This document shows, piece after piece, positions 31,137 to 39,653 of a stretch of 55,557 nt of DNA (within the stretch, counting starts at the first letter, position 1; the number at the start of each line of letters is the position of its first letter). Origin of the DNA: Bacillus halotolerans (GTDB lineage: Bacteria > Bacillota > Bacilli > Bacillales > Bacillaceae); contig NZ_LPVF01000002.1 in assembly GCF_001517105.1 (NCBI RefSeq), forward strand, positions 1-55,557, written 5' to 3'. The notes below the pieces were generated by a model. That model searched no databases and was not told the DNA's origin. It saw only the letters and a list, made by a program, of their open reading frames with translations. A program made the position numbers and the translations under genes.

Positions 31137-32595
31137 CATTACAGTCGTCGGGCTTGGCGCCGGAGACATGGACCAGTTGACAATTGGCATACATAAGCTG
31201 CTGACAAAGGCGGACACTCTGTTTGTCAGAACAAAAGACCACCCTTTAATTCAGGAGCTAGAAAGCGAAGCGAAGAACATTCGTTATTTTGATGATATAT
31301 ATGAGAAGCATGACCAGTTTGATGCGGTATACGAAGAAATTGCTGACATTCTCTTTGGAGAAGCGAAGCATCAGGACGTTTTTTATGTGGTTCCGGGGCA
31401 TCCATTTGTAGCGGAAAAAACAGTACAGCTGCTGACGGAGCGGCAGGAAGAAAAAAACATTCAGGTGAAAGTCGCGGGAGGACAAAGTTTTCTTGATGCC
31501 ACTTTTAATGCCTTGCAAATTGATCCCATTGAAGGCTTTCAATTTGTGGATGCCGGCACATTGAGCGCGGATGAGCTTGAGCTCAGACATCACCTGATCA
31601 TTTGTCAGGTTTACGACCAAATGACTGCATCCGAAGTGAAGCTGACATTAATGGAGAAGCTGCCGGATGATTATGAAGTTGTGATTGTAACGGCCGCCGG
31701 AAGCCGCGATGAGGATATTCGGAGAGTGCCTTTATTTGAATTGGACCGTAATGTCGCCATGAATAACTTAACAAGTGTGTATATTCCGCCGATTAAAGAA
31801 GAGAAGCTGCTGTACCGGGAGTTCTCCGCGTTTCGGCGCATCATCAGAGAGCTTCGCGGGCCTAACGGCTGTCCGTGGGATAAAAAGCAGACTCATCAGT
31901 CATTAAAACAATACATGATTGAAGAGTGTTATGAACTTCTCGAAGCAATTGACGAAGAAGACACAGACCATATGATCGAAGAGCTTGGCGACGTTTTGCT
32001 TCAGGTCCTGCTTCACGCGCAAATCGGTGAAGATGATGGTTATTTCACAATAGATGATGTGATTAAAGGGATCAGTGAAAAAATGGTCCGAAGACATCCC
32101 CATGTGTTTAAAGATGTTAAGGTTCAGGATGAAAACGATGTTTTGGCAAATTGGGAAGATATTAAAAAAGCCGAAAAACATACATCTGAAGAATCCTTGT
32201 TAGACAACGTCCCGAAAACCCTTCCTGCTCTTTCTAAAGCTGCTAAACTTCAGAAAAAAGCGGCAAAAGTCGGTTTTGACTGGGAAGATGTGAGTGATAT
32301 TTGGGAAAAGGTGAATGAGGAGATGGAGGAATTTTCTTCGGAGGTTTCTGAAGACCCTCTTGAACACAATCTCAAGGCCGAATTTGGCGACGTTCTCTTC
32401 GCCTTGGTAAATGTAGCCCGCTTCTACAAAATAGAACCGGAGGAAGCATTGGCGATGACAAACGATAAATTCCGGAGACGTTTCTCTTATATTGAGCAAA
32501 CAGCGAAGGAAAAGGGAATCGAGCTGGCTACTATGTCTCTTGAGGACATGGACAATCTGTGGAATGAAGCAAAAGAAACTGAGAGGAGATCGTAA
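31126..32595 (+). CDS. yabN: YabN, fused tetrapyrrole methylase-like and MazG pyrophosphohydrolase
   Basis: 489 residues. The N-terminal ~220 residues resemble SAM-dependent tetrapyrrole methylases ([41 protein letters not shown]). The C-terminal half is MazG, with [16 protein letters not shown] at about residues 247-262 and two EEx12ED-like metal sites; it hydrolyses nucleoside triphosphates to monophosphates and may clean up aberrant nucleotides. It overlaps yabM and lies one base before rqcP. Confidence 0.93.
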   Translation: MAGNITVVGLGAGDMDQLTIGIHKLLTKADTLFVRTKDHPLIQELESEAKNIRYFDDIYEKHDQFDAVYEEIADILFGEAKHQDVFYVVPGHPFVAEKTVQLLTERQEEKNIQVKVAGGQSFLDATFNALQIDPIEGFQFVDAGTLSADELELRHHLIICQVYDQMTASEVKLTLMEKLPDDYEVVIVTAAGSRDEDIRRVPLFELDRNVAMNNLTSVYIPPIKEEKLLYREFSAFRRIIRELRGPNGCPWDKKQTHQSLKQYMIEECYELLEAIDEEDTDHMIEELGDVLLQVLLHAQIGEDDGYFTIDDVIKGISEKMVRRHPHVFKDVKVQDENDVLANWEDIKKAEKHTSEESLLDNVPKTLPALSKAAKLQKKAAKVGFDWEDVSDIWEKVNEEMEEFSSEVSEDPLEHNLKAEFGDVLFALVNVARFYKIEPEEALAMTNDKFRRRFSYIEQTAKEKGIELATMSLEDMDNLWNEAKETERRS

Positions 32596-32596
32596 T

Positions 32597-32857
32597 ATGA
32601 GATTAGATAAATTTTTAAAAGTATCACGGCTGATTAAACGACGTACACTAGCGAAGGAAGTAGCTGATCAAGGCAGAATCTCCATTAACGGAAATCAGGC
32701 TAAAGCAAGCTCAGACGTAAAACCTGGAGATGAATTAACGGTCCGCTTCGGCCAAAAGCTTGTAACGGTACAAGTGAATGAGCTCAAAGACACGACGAAA
32801 AAAGAAGAAGCCGCAAACATGTATACGGTGCTAAAGGAAGAAAAACTCGGCGAATAG
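32597..32857 (+). CDS. rqcP: S4-domain ribosome quality control protein RqcP (YabO)
   Basis: 86 residues, an S4 RNA-binding domain ([20 protein letters not shown] at the start; [22 protein letters not shown]) of the Hsp15 type. With RqcH it extends stalled chains with alanine tails on 50S subunits. The ATG at 32597 follows GAGAGGAGA, one base after the yabN stop; the longer frame overlaps yabN entirely and is rejected. Confidence 0.95.
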   Translation: MRLDKFLKVSRLIKRRTLAKEVADQGRISINGNQAKASSDVKPGDELTVRFGQKLVTVQVNELKDTTKKEEAANMYTVLKEEKLGE

Positions 32858-32883
32858 GCTTGTTCTAAAAGAATCCCCCTCCT

Positions 32884-32891
32884 CATACAAT
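32884..32891 (+). promoter_or_regulatory. Sigma-E type -10 of yabP-yabQ
   Basis: CATACAAT at 32884-32891 is the exact sigma-E -10 consensus; the -35 (about TTCTAAA near 32862) is poor. yabP and yabQ are known mother-cell genes. Confidence 0.6.
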
Positions 32892-32935
32892 GCAGTAATA
32901 ATGCTAAAAGTATCGAGGATATGGGGGCTGAATAG

Positions 32936-33238
32936 ATGAATTCATATTATGAACAAAAAGGTTCTTCTTCTGTTCCGGAACAGCACGATGTGACAATGAA
33001 AGGCCGGAAACATTTAGATATTTCTGGGGTTAAGCAAGTTGAAAGCTTTGATAACGAAGAATTCCTGCTGGAAACAGTGATGGGAATGCTCTCAGTCAGA
33101 GGCGAAAACCTTCAAATGAAAAATCTTGATGTAGAAAAAGGGATTGTTTCGATCAAAGGCAGGGTATTTGATTTAGTGTATTTAGACGAGCAACAAGGGG
33201 ATAAAGCTAAAGGGTTTTTTAGCAAGTTGTTTAAATGA
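32936..33238 (+). CDS. yabP: Spore coat assembly/sporulation protein YabP
   Basis: A 100-residue soluble protein of the YabP/YqfC family, with the characteristic ISGVKQVESFDNEEFLLET segment (about residues 25-43). YabP is required for normal sporulation in the mother cell, apparently at the forming spore envelope, with YabQ. Overlaps yabQ by four bases (ATGA). Confidence 0.93.
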   Translation: MNSYYEQKGSSSVPEQHDVTMKGRKHLDISGVKQVESFDNEEFLLETVMGMLSVRGENLQMKNLDVEKGIVSIKGRVFDLVYLDEQQGDKAKGFFSKLFK

Positions 33239-33870
33239 CGCTGACGACACAATTCTATACAATGCTGGCGATGTCCGGTATGGGCCTCTGGCTTGGCGCG
33301 TCGCTTGATACGTACAGGCTCTTTGTCATTCGTGCCAGAACAGCCAGGTGGCTTTTATTTATTCATGATATTCTTTTCTGGATTTTGCAGGGGCTGCTCT
33401 TCTTTTATGTCTTGCTTCATGTAAATGAGGGAGAATTCAGGCTGTACATTTTTTTGGCGGTTCTGCTGGGCGTTGCGACGTATCAAAGCCTTTGCAAACG
33501 AATCTATATAAAAATACTGAAATTCGTCATTTATCTTGTTGTTTCTGTTTATCAATTCTTTAAAAAGCTCATTCAGCACGTGTTATTTCGTCCTATTGTG
33601 TGGACATGCGGAGTCATCATCTGGCTGGTCACGTTTCTCTTTCAGAGAACATACCGCCTGATCGGTTTTCTCATGTTATGTCTTTATAAAATAGTCATGG
33701 TTCTGTGTTTTCCGATCCGCTTTATCGTTAAACAATGTATGAAACTTCTTCCTGAAAAACTGCGTCTAACTTTCAGACGATATTTTCAAAAAGGTGCAGG
33801 ATTTCTAAAAAAGAAGAAGAAACTATTGGTAACCATAAGAACGACCATTACACGTTTTTTGAAGAGATGA
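33235..33870 (+). CDS. yabQ: Spore cortex biosynthesis membrane protein YabQ
   Basis: 211 residues with four to five predicted membrane segments (about residues 7-25, 36-58, 67-85, 95-115, 122-150) and a very basic C-terminal tail. YabQ is needed for spore cortex formation and locates to the forespore outer membrane. It is translationally coupled to yabP. It also overlaps the region just before divIC, whose ribosome binding site lies directly after its stop. Confidence 0.93.
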   Translation: MTLTTQFYTMLAMSGMGLWLGASLDTYRLFVIRARTARWLLFIHDILFWILQGLLFFYVLLHVNEGEFRLYIFLAVLLGVATYQSLCKRIYIKILKFVIYLVVSVYQFFKKLIQHVLFRPIVWTCGVIIWLVTFLFQRTYRLIGFLMLCLYKIVMVLCFPIRFIVKQCMKLLPEKLRLTFRRYFQKGAGFLKKKKKLLVTIRTTITRFLKR

Positions 33871-33887
33871 AAGGAGGACCGTCTGAT

Positions 33888-34265
33888 TTGAATTTTTCCA
33901 GGGAACGAACGATAACTGAAATACAAAACGACTATAAAGAAAAAGTAGAGCGGCAAAATCAGCTGAAGAAAAGAAGAAGAAAAGGGCTGTACAGACGGTT
34001 GACTGTATTCGGCGCCCTCGTATTTCTGACGGCAATTGTACTGGCAAGCTCTGTATGGAGCCAAACATCTTCCCTTAGCGCAAAAGAAGAAAAGAAAGAA
34101 CAGCTTGAAAAAGAACTGAAGAATTTAAAGACAAAGCAAACGGATTTAAAAGAAGAAATATCCAAATTAAAAGATGAAGATTACGTCACAGAGCTTGCCA
34201 GAAGAGACTTATTCATGTCTGGAGACGGTGAAATAATCTTTAATGTGGAGAAGAAGAACAAGTAG
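33888..34265 (+). CDS. divIC: Cell division protein DivIC
   Basis: 125-residue bitopic protein of the FtsB/DivIC family: basic cytoplasmic N-terminus, a single membrane segment at about residues 38-58, then an extracytoplasmic coiled coil (KEEKKEQLEKELKNLKTKQ). It acts in the divisome with FtsL and DivIB. The TTG at 33888 with AAGGAGG at 33871-33877 gives the known length; the frame could extend seven codons to an ATG without a better ribosome binding site. It must be read from a promoter within or before yabQ. Confidence 0.96.
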   Translation: MNFSRERTITEIQNDYKEKVERQNQLKKRRRKGLYRRLTVFGALVFLTAIVLASSVWSQTSSLSAKEEKKEQLEKELKNLKTKQTDLKEEISKLKDEDYVTELARRDLFMSGDGEIIFNVEKKNK

Positions 34266-34268
34266 CCT

Positions 34269-34298
34269 TGTTGACACTTAAATTTTTATTTAGGTATA
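34269..34298 (+). promoter_or_regulatory. Sigma-A promoter of yabR
   Basis: TTGACA at 34269-34274, 18-base spacer, TATAAT at 34293-34298, right after divIC. Confidence 0.85.
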
Positions 34299-34345
34299 AT
34301 TAAGCAAACGATCTTTTTATAAGCCTAAGGAGGAGCACTTTTTTT

Positions 34346-34732
34346 ATGTCGATTGAAGTGGGCAGCAAGTTGCAAGGGAAAATTACAGGTATTACAAATT
34401 TTGGAGCATTTGTTGAATTGCCTGGAGGCTCAACCGGTCTCGTTCATATCAGTGAGGTAGCCGATAATTATGTTAAAGACATTAATGATCACTTAAAAGT
34501 CGGCGACCAAGTTGAAGTGAAAGTCATCAACGTTGAAAAAGACGGGAAAATTGGTTTATTTATTAAAAAAGCTAAAGACCGTCCGCAAGCCAGACCTAGA
34601 AATGATTTCCGTCCGAAAGAATCTTTTGAACAGAAAATGAACAAGTTTTTAAAAGATAGCGAAGATCGCTTGTCATCTTTAAAACGCAATACGGAATCAA
34701 AACGTGGAGGGCGCGGAGCAAGAAGAGGATAA
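34346..34732 (+). CDS. yabR: S1-domain RNA-binding protein YabR
   Basis: 128 residues: an N-terminal S1 RNA-binding domain (KLQGKITGITNFGAFVELPG at about 8-27; GLVHISEVAD) and a basic, disordered C-terminal tail with an RGGRGARRG end. Related to general stress protein 13 family members. The precise target is unknown. The transcript starts at its own strong promoter and ends at a terminator. Confidence 0.94.
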   Translation: MSIEVGSKLQGKITGITNFGAFVELPGGSTGLVHISEVADNYVKDINDHLKVGDQVEVKVINVEKDGKIGLFIKKAKDRPQARPRNDFRPKESFEQKMNKFLKDSEDRLSSLKRNTESKRGGRGARRG

Positions 34733-34756
34733 CTTGCTGCTTTCTATAAATAAATG

Positions 34757-34790
34757 AAGCATCCGTTCGTCCCAACGGGTGCTTTTTTTA
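34757..34790 (+). terminator. Terminator of yabR
   Basis: GCATCCGTT / AACGGGTGC stem with one G-T pair, then a run of T. Confidence 0.9.
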
Positions 34791-34839
34791 TATGCTCCCT
34801 CAAGGTAAGAGTCAGAAAATTATAACATTAAAGTTTCTG

Positions 34840-34868
34840 TTGACGAAAAGGACAAACCTTTGTATTAT
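34840..34868 (+). promoter_or_regulatory. Promoter of the tRNA-Met/tRNA-Glu unit
   Basis: TTGACG at 34840-34845, 17-base spacer, TATTAT at 34863-34868. Confidence 0.8.
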
Positions 34869-34899
34869 ATAACTTGTGCTTAGAAGCACAAAACAATAT

Positions 34900-34976
34900 G
34901 GCGGTGTAGCTCAGCTGGCTAGAGCGTACGGTTCATACCCGTGAGGTCGGGGGTTCGATCCCCTCCGCCGCTACCA
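34900..34976 (+). tRNA. tRNA-Met (CAT), elongator
   Basis: A complete 77-base cloverleaf: GGCGGTG / CGCCGCT acceptor stem, D arm GCTCAGCTGGCTAGAGC, anticodon loop with CAT, T arm GGGGG-TTCGATC-CCCTC, and an encoded CCA. The first pair G-T and ordinary D and anticodon stems point to the elongator type, not the initiator. Confidence 0.95.
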
Positions 34977-34985
34977 TATTTGTTA

Positions 34986-35057
34986 GGCCCGTTGGTCAAG
35001 CGGTTAAGACACCGCCCTTTCACGGCGGTAACACGGGTTCGAATCCCGTACGGGTCA
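34986..35057 (+). tRNA. tRNA-Glu (TTC)
   Basis: A 72-base cloverleaf: GGCCCGT / ACGGGTC acceptor stem, anticodon TTC, T arm with GTTCGAATC. CCA is not encoded. It lies nine bases after tRNA-Met in the same unit. Confidence 0.96.
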
Positions 35058-35061
35058 TACT

Positions 35062-35097
35062 GAAAAATCGGTTTCTGTTACAGAAGCCGATTTTTTT
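35062..35097 (+). terminator. Terminator of the tRNA unit
   Basis: AAAAATCGGTTTCTG / CAGAAGCCGATTTTT stem followed by T-run. Confidence 0.92.
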
Positions 35098-35153
35098 CAT
35101 TTTTAGACATCTTTCTGGAAATTCTCCGCATAAACGAATTTCAGGGCAGAAAC

Positions 35154-35219
35154 CGTCGAAGACTTCTTTGGTATACTTACCTTCTTTTGACAAAATCCTA
35201 TCTGTGCTTTCGCTATAAT
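35154..35219 (+). promoter_or_regulatory. Spo0A-activated promoter of spoIIE
   Basis: TATAAT at 35214-35219 and TTGACA at 35187-35192 are separated by 21 bases, the abnormally long spacer typical of Spo0A-activated sigma-A promoters (spoIIE, spoIIG). CGTCGAA at 35154-35160 is a near 0A box, and the TTTTGACAAAA around the -35 is a likely second site. Confidence 0.85.
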
Positions 35220-35256
35220 GACAGGCAACGAATATAACAGGTGGGAGATGAGAGAA

Positions 35257-37740
35257 ATGGAAAAAGCAGAAAGAAGAGTGAACGGGCCAATGGCGGGACA
35301 AGCTTTTGAAAAACTCCAATCGTTTTTTAACAGGGGAGCGAAGCTGGTGACTCATCATTTGCATTCACTGTTTTTCTATAAAGGATTCATTTATGTCGTC
35401 ATCGGGTTTTTGCTTGGACGAGCTTTCATATTATCCGAGGTCCTTCCTTTCGCCCTTCCTTTCTTTGGGGCAATGCTTCTGATCAGAAGAGACAAGGCGC
35501 TGTATGCAGTGCTGGCTGTGCTTGCAGGTGCAATGACAATTTCTCCAAAGCACTCATTACTCATATTAGCGGCGTTGCTTGCATTCTTCGTGTTTTCTAA
35601 AGTAGCATCCTTCATCACAGATGATCGTGTGAAAGCCCTTCCGGTTGTCGTGTTCCTCTCCATGGCGGCGGCAAGAGCGGGTTTTGTTTACGCTCAGAAT
35701 GGCGCGTTTACAACCTATGATTATGTGATGGCTGTTGTAGAAGCGGGGCTGTCCTTTATTTTAACGCTGATTTTCCTCCAAAGCCTTCCGATTTTTACAG
35801 TGAAGAAAGTAAAACAATCCTTAAAAATAGAAGAAATCATTTGCTTTATGATTCTGATTGCTTCGGTGCTGACTGGACTTGCAGGCTTGTCCTATCAAGG
35901 GATGCAGGCAGAACATATCCTGGCCCGTTATGTTGTATTAAGCTTTTCCTTCATCGGCGGTGCAAGCATCGGCTGTACAGTGGGTGTCGTGACAGGCCTG
36001 ATTCTCGGCTTAGCCAATATCGGAAATCTCTATCAAATGAGTCTGCTCGCTTTTTCGGGCTTATTAGGCGGTTTGCTGAAAGAAGGAAAAAAAGCGGGTG
36101 CGGCAATCGGGCTGATTATCGGCTCGCTTCTTATTTCTTTATATGGAGAAGGCTCTGCCGGTCTGATGACAACGCTCTATGAGTCATTGATAGCAGTCGG
36201 CCTGTTTCTGCTCACGCCTCAGTCCATTACAAGAAAAGTGGCGAGATATATTCCGGGCACTGTGGAACATCTTCAGGAGCAGCAGCAATACGCGAGAAAA
36301 ATCAGAGATGTCACTGCTCAAAAGGTGGATCAGTTCTCCAATGTATTTCATGCATTGTCAGAAAGCTTTGCAACCTTTTATCAAGCGTCTGACGAACAAA
36401 CAGATGACAGCGAGGTCGATCTGTTTTTAAGCAAAATTACAGAGCATTCCTGTCAAACGTGCTACAAGAAAAACAGGTGCTGGGTTCAGAACTTTGATAA
36501 AACATATGATTTAATGAAACAAGTTATGCTGGAAACAGAGGAAAAAGAGTATGCTTCAAACAGAAGGCTGAAAAAAGAGTTTCACCAGTATTGCTCTAAA
36601 TCGCGTCAGGTTGAAGAGTTGATAGAGGATGAACTTGCCTATCATCATGCGCATTTAACCCTTAAGAAAAAAGTGCAGGACAGCAGGCGGCTTGTAGCTG
36701 AACAGCTCTTGGGTGTTTCAGAGGTCATGGCAGACTTTTCTCGGGAAATAAAAAGGGAGAGGGAGCAGCACTTTATCCAAGAAGAACAAATTATTGAGGC
36801 TCTTCAGCATTTTGGAATAGAGATTCAGCAGGTGGAGATTTACAGCCTTGAACAGGGAAACATTGATATTGAAATGACAATCCCATTCAGCGGGCATGGA
36901 GAAAGTGAAAAAATCATAGCACCTATGCTTTCTGACATTTTGGAAGAGCAAGTTCTTGTGAAAGCCGAGCAGCATTCTCCGCATCCAAATGGATACAGCC
37001 ATGTCGCGTTTGGATCAACAAAATCGTACAGAGTGTCTACGGGTGCGGCTCATGCGGCGAAGGGCGGCGGCCTTGTCTCCGGCGACAGCTACAGCATGAT
37101 GGAGCTAGGCGCAAGAAAATATGCAGCTGCTATCAGCGACGGCATGGGCAATGGCGCGAGGGCTCACTTTGAAAGCAATGAAACGATAAAACTTCTTGAA
37201 AAGATCCTTGAATCAGGAATTGATGAAAAAATAGCGATCAAAACGATCAACAGCATACTGTCTCTGCGGACAACCGATGAAATATATTCCACGCTCGATC
37301 TTTCTATTATCGACCTTCAGGATGCGAGCTGTAAGTTTTTAAAGGTTGGATCAACACCGAGCTTTATCAAACGGGGTGAGCAGGTGATGAAAGTCCAAGC
37401 GAGCAATCTGCCAATCGGCATTATTAACGAATTCGACGTTGAGGTTGTGAGTGAGCAGCTGAAGGCGGGAGACCTCCTGATCATGATGAGTGACGGTATT
37501 TTCGAAGGCCCTAAACACGTGGAAAATCATGATTTATGGATGAAGCGCAAAATGAAAGGGTTAAAAACAGATGATCCGCAGGAAATTGCTGACTTACTTA
37601 TGGAGGAAGTGATTCGCACAAGATCAGGCCAAATTGATGATGATATGACGGTTGTTGTCGTCCGAATTGATCACAATACACCAAAGTGGGCGTCTATTCC
37701 CGTTCCGGCTATCTTTCAAAGCAAACAAGAAATTTCATAA
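35257..37740 (+). CDS. spoIIE: Stage II sporulation protein E, serine phosphatase
   Basis: 827 residues. About ten membrane segments fill residues 40-330, a central FtsZ-interacting and oligomerisation region follows (CQTCYKKNRCW near 405), and a PP2C phosphatase domain takes the last 240 residues (SGDSYSMMELG, AISDGMGNGARA, MMSDGIFEG, DDDMTVVVVRI). It dephosphorylates SpoIIAA~P in the forespore to activate sigma-F and helps to place the polar septum. ATG 35257 has GTGGGAGATGAG in front; the longer frame overlaps the promoter. Confidence 0.98.
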   Translation: MEKAERRVNGPMAGQAFEKLQSFFNRGAKLVTHHLHSLFFYKGFIYVVIGFLLGRAFILSEVLPFALPFFGAMLLIRRDKALYAVLAVLAGAMTISPKHSLLILAALLAFFVFSKVASFITDDRVKALPVVVFLSMAAARAGFVYAQNGAFTTYDYVMAVVEAGLSFILTLIFLQSLPIFTVKKVKQSLKIEEIICFMILIASVLTGLAGLSYQGMQAEHILARYVVLSFSFIGGASIGCTVGVVTGLILGLANIGNLYQMSLLAFSGLLGGLLKEGKKAGAAIGLIIGSLLISLYGEGSAGLMTTLYESLIAVGLFLLTPQSITRKVARYIPGTVEHLQEQQQYARKIRDVTAQKVDQFSNVFHALSESFATFYQASDEQTDDSEVDLFLSKITEHSCQTCYKKNRCWVQNFDKTYDLMKQVMLETEEKEYASNRRLKKEFHQYCSKSRQVEELIEDELAYHHAHLTLKKKVQDSRRLVAEQLLGVSEVMADFSREIKREREQHFIQEEQIIEALQHFGIEIQQVEIYSLEQGNIDIEMTIPFSGHGESEKIIAPMLSDILEEQVLVKAEQHSPHPNGYSHVAFGSTKSYRVSTGAAHAAKGGGLVSGDSYSMMELGARKYAAAISDGMGNGARAHFESNETIKLLEKILESGIDEKIAIKTINSILSLRTTDEIYSTLDLSIIDLQDASCKFLKVGSTPSFIKRGEQVMKVQASNLPIGIINEFDVEVVSEQLKAGDLLIMMSDGIFEGPKHVENHDLWMKRKMKGLKTDDPQEIADLLMEEVIRTRSGQIDDDMTVVVVRIDHNTPKWASIPVPAIFQSKQEIS

Positions 37741-37747
37741 CGCTTCC

Positions 37748-37777
37748 GTATAAATCAATTTTCTTCTGGCGAAGATG
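37748..37777 (+). promoter_or_regulatory. Sigma-F type promoter of yabS-yabT
   Basis: GTATA at 37748-37752, 15-base spacer, GGCGAAGATG at 37768-37777, a good sigma-F match; the same GTATA-N15 layout as at csfB and fin. Confidence 0.65.
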
Positions 37778-37824
37778 GAACTATATGAATCTGAGAATCA
37801 TCGTATTCTCCAGGAGGAATGAAT

Positions 37825-38562
37825 GTGAACAACGGACGTTTGAATCAAATTCTGCTGATAACGGATGGCTGCTCAAATCATGGTGAAGACCCGCTTGCTA
37901 TGGCTGCTTTTGCTAAAGAGCAAGGGATTACAGTAAATGTCATAGGTATAATGGAAGAAAACAAAATTGACCACGAGGCTATGAAAGAAGTCGAAGGGAT
38001 TGCGCTTGCTGGAGGCGGCGTGCATCAGGTCGTTTACGCATCACAGCTTTTGCAAACGGTTCAAATGGTAACGAAAAAAGCAATGACGCAAACCCTGCAA
38101 GGGGTGGTGAATCAAGAACTGAAGCAAATCCTGGGAAAGAATGTGGAAATGGAGGAGCTTTCTCCGGAAAAACGCGGCGAAGTCATGGAAGTGGTAGATG
38201 AACTGGGAGAAACGGTGCATCTTCAGGTTTTGGTTCTCGTTGATACAAGCGCTAGTATGGCGCCAAAGCTGCCTACAGTGAAAGAAGCACTGATTGACTT
38301 GTCCGTGAGTCTTAACTCCCGAATAGGGAATAACGAATTTGCGATGTGTATATTTCCCGGGAAAAAACAAGAGGTCGAGCTTGTGCTGAATTGGACACCG
38401 AAGCTGCAGTCTCTTTCCACACTCTTTGCGAAGCTATCGACAGGCGGCATCACGCCGACAGGTCCGGCGATTCGTGAAGCGACACAGCAATTCGAAAAAA
38501 TCCGCTCAAGAAGGAGCATGCTGGCAGATGATGAACGACACTTTGACGAGTTTGGCATGTAG
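37825..38562 (+). CDS. yabS: YabS, protein with permuted von Willebrand A motifs
   Basis: 245 residues, soluble. The MIDAS metal-site pieces occur in swapped order: the piece usually found in the second half of a vWA domain, ILLITDGCSNHGEDP (D14), stands at the very N-terminus and continues through a Rossmann-like GITVNVIGI and an IALAGGGVHQVV; the piece usually first, VLVDTSASM (D140, S142, S144) and GGITPTGP (T210), is in the C-terminal half. GTG 37825 follows CAGGAGG; ATG 37819 is the alternative. yabT overlaps its end by 35 bases. Function is unknown; the sigma-F promoter indicates the forespore. Confidence 0.88.
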   Translation: MNNGRLNQILLITDGCSNHGEDPLAMAAFAKEQGITVNVIGIMEENKIDHEAMKEVEGIALAGGGVHQVVYASQLLQTVQMVTKKAMTQTLQGVVNQELKQILGKNVEMEELSPEKRGEVMEVVDELGETVHLQVLVLVDTSASMAPKLPTVKEALIDLSVSLNSRIGNNEFAMCIFPGKKQEVELVLNWTPKLQSLSTLFAKLSTGGITPTGPAIREATQQFEKIRSRRSMLADDERHFDEFGM

Positions 38563-39550
38563 CCTCAAGCCAGGAACGAGAGTAAAGGGCAAGTGGAATG
38601 GAAATACTTACACACTGCGTAAACAGCTTGGAAAAGGGGCCAATGGAATTGTGTATTTGGCAGAAGCATCAGATGGACATGTTGCCTTAAAGGTAAGTGA
38701 TGACAGCCTGTCTATTACTTCTGAAGTGAATGTCTTAAAATCTTTTTCAAAGGCCCAGTCCGTAACGATGGGGCCTTCTTTTTTTGACACTGATGATGCC
38801 TTTATTCCCAGTGCTAATACAAAAGTTTCATTTTATGCAATGGAATACATAAAAGGCCCGCTGCTTTTACAGTTCGTCAGTGACAAAGGAGCAGAATGGA
38901 TTCCGGTCTTGATGATTCAGCTGTTAACCAGCTTATCCGTGCTTCATCAGCAAGGGTGGATATTCGGCGACCTTAAGCCGGATAATCTGATTGTCACCGG
39001 CCCGCCGGCCAGAATCCGCTGCATAGATGTAGGCGGAACAACCAAGGAGGGCCGAGCGATAAAAGAGTATACCGAGTTTTACGATAGAGGATATTGGGGG
39101 TATGGGACAAGAAAAGCAGAGCCCTCTTACGACTTGTTTGCGGTTGCTATGATTATGATCAACTGTGTACATAAAAAGGAATTCAAAAAAACAAGCCAGC
39201 CAAAGGACCAGCTGCGATCTCTAATCGAGGGCAGTCCGGTGCTGCAAAAGTATAAAAAAGTGCTTATTTCTGCTTTAAATGGCCATTATGATTCCGCTGA
39301 CGAGATGAAAAGAGAGATGCTCGCAGCAGGGCAAAAGGCAGCGCAAAGAAAACAGGCTGGAAAAACGCCAACTTCGGCGCAATCTATCTCAAGACAAAGA
39401 CAGCAAAACATGCGTCAGGGTAAAGTAACACAGACGAGATATGCACCTAAAAAGAAGGGCGCTAAGTCCGGAGGGTTATTCGAAACCGCTCTTATCGTAA
39501 TCAGTGTTTTGGCGCTTTATTTCGCTTACATTATCTTTTTCCTTATTTGA
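38528..39550 (+). CDS. yabT: YabT, membrane-anchored Hanks-type Ser/Thr kinase
   Basis: 340 residues. Kinase fold: glycine loop GKGANG at 35-40, ATP lysine K55 in VALKVS, catalytic loop FGDLKPDN (D148, N153) in place of HRD, and DVG at 167-169 in place of DFG. A basic linker (about 270-315) is followed by one C-terminal membrane segment (about 317-339) and no extracellular domain. In B. subtilis YabT is activated by DNA through the basic linker and phosphorylates RecA and other proteins in sporulation. Starts at ATG 38528 inside yabS; same sigma-F unit. Confidence 0.93.
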   Translation: MMNDTLTSLACSLKPGTRVKGKWNGNTYTLRKQLGKGANGIVYLAEASDGHVALKVSDDSLSITSEVNVLKSFSKAQSVTMGPSFFDTDDAFIPSANTKVSFYAMEYIKGPLLLQFVSDKGAEWIPVLMIQLLTSLSVLHQQGWIFGDLKPDNLIVTGPPARIRCIDVGGTTKEGRAIKEYTEFYDRGYWGYGTRKAEPSYDLFAVAMIMINCVHKKEFKKTSQPKDQLRSLIEGSPVLQKYKKVLISALNGHYDSADEMKREMLAAGQKAAQRKQAGKTPTSAQSISRQRQQNMRQGKVTQTRYAPKKKGAKSGGLFETALIVISVLALYFAYIIFFLI

Positions 39551-39653
39551 CAGCCGCAATCTGCAATACCCATGCTTCTTCTTTGCTTGGAAGGATTGAA
39601 AGTGATAGGATATGAATATCTTTAAAATACCTGCTCATTGTGAGGAGGACATT

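Noticed and set aside
34900..35057. tRNA genes as an integration site
   Set aside because: No integrase, no direct repeat of the tRNA 3' end and no foreign DNA nearby; they form a normal two-tRNA transcription unit.
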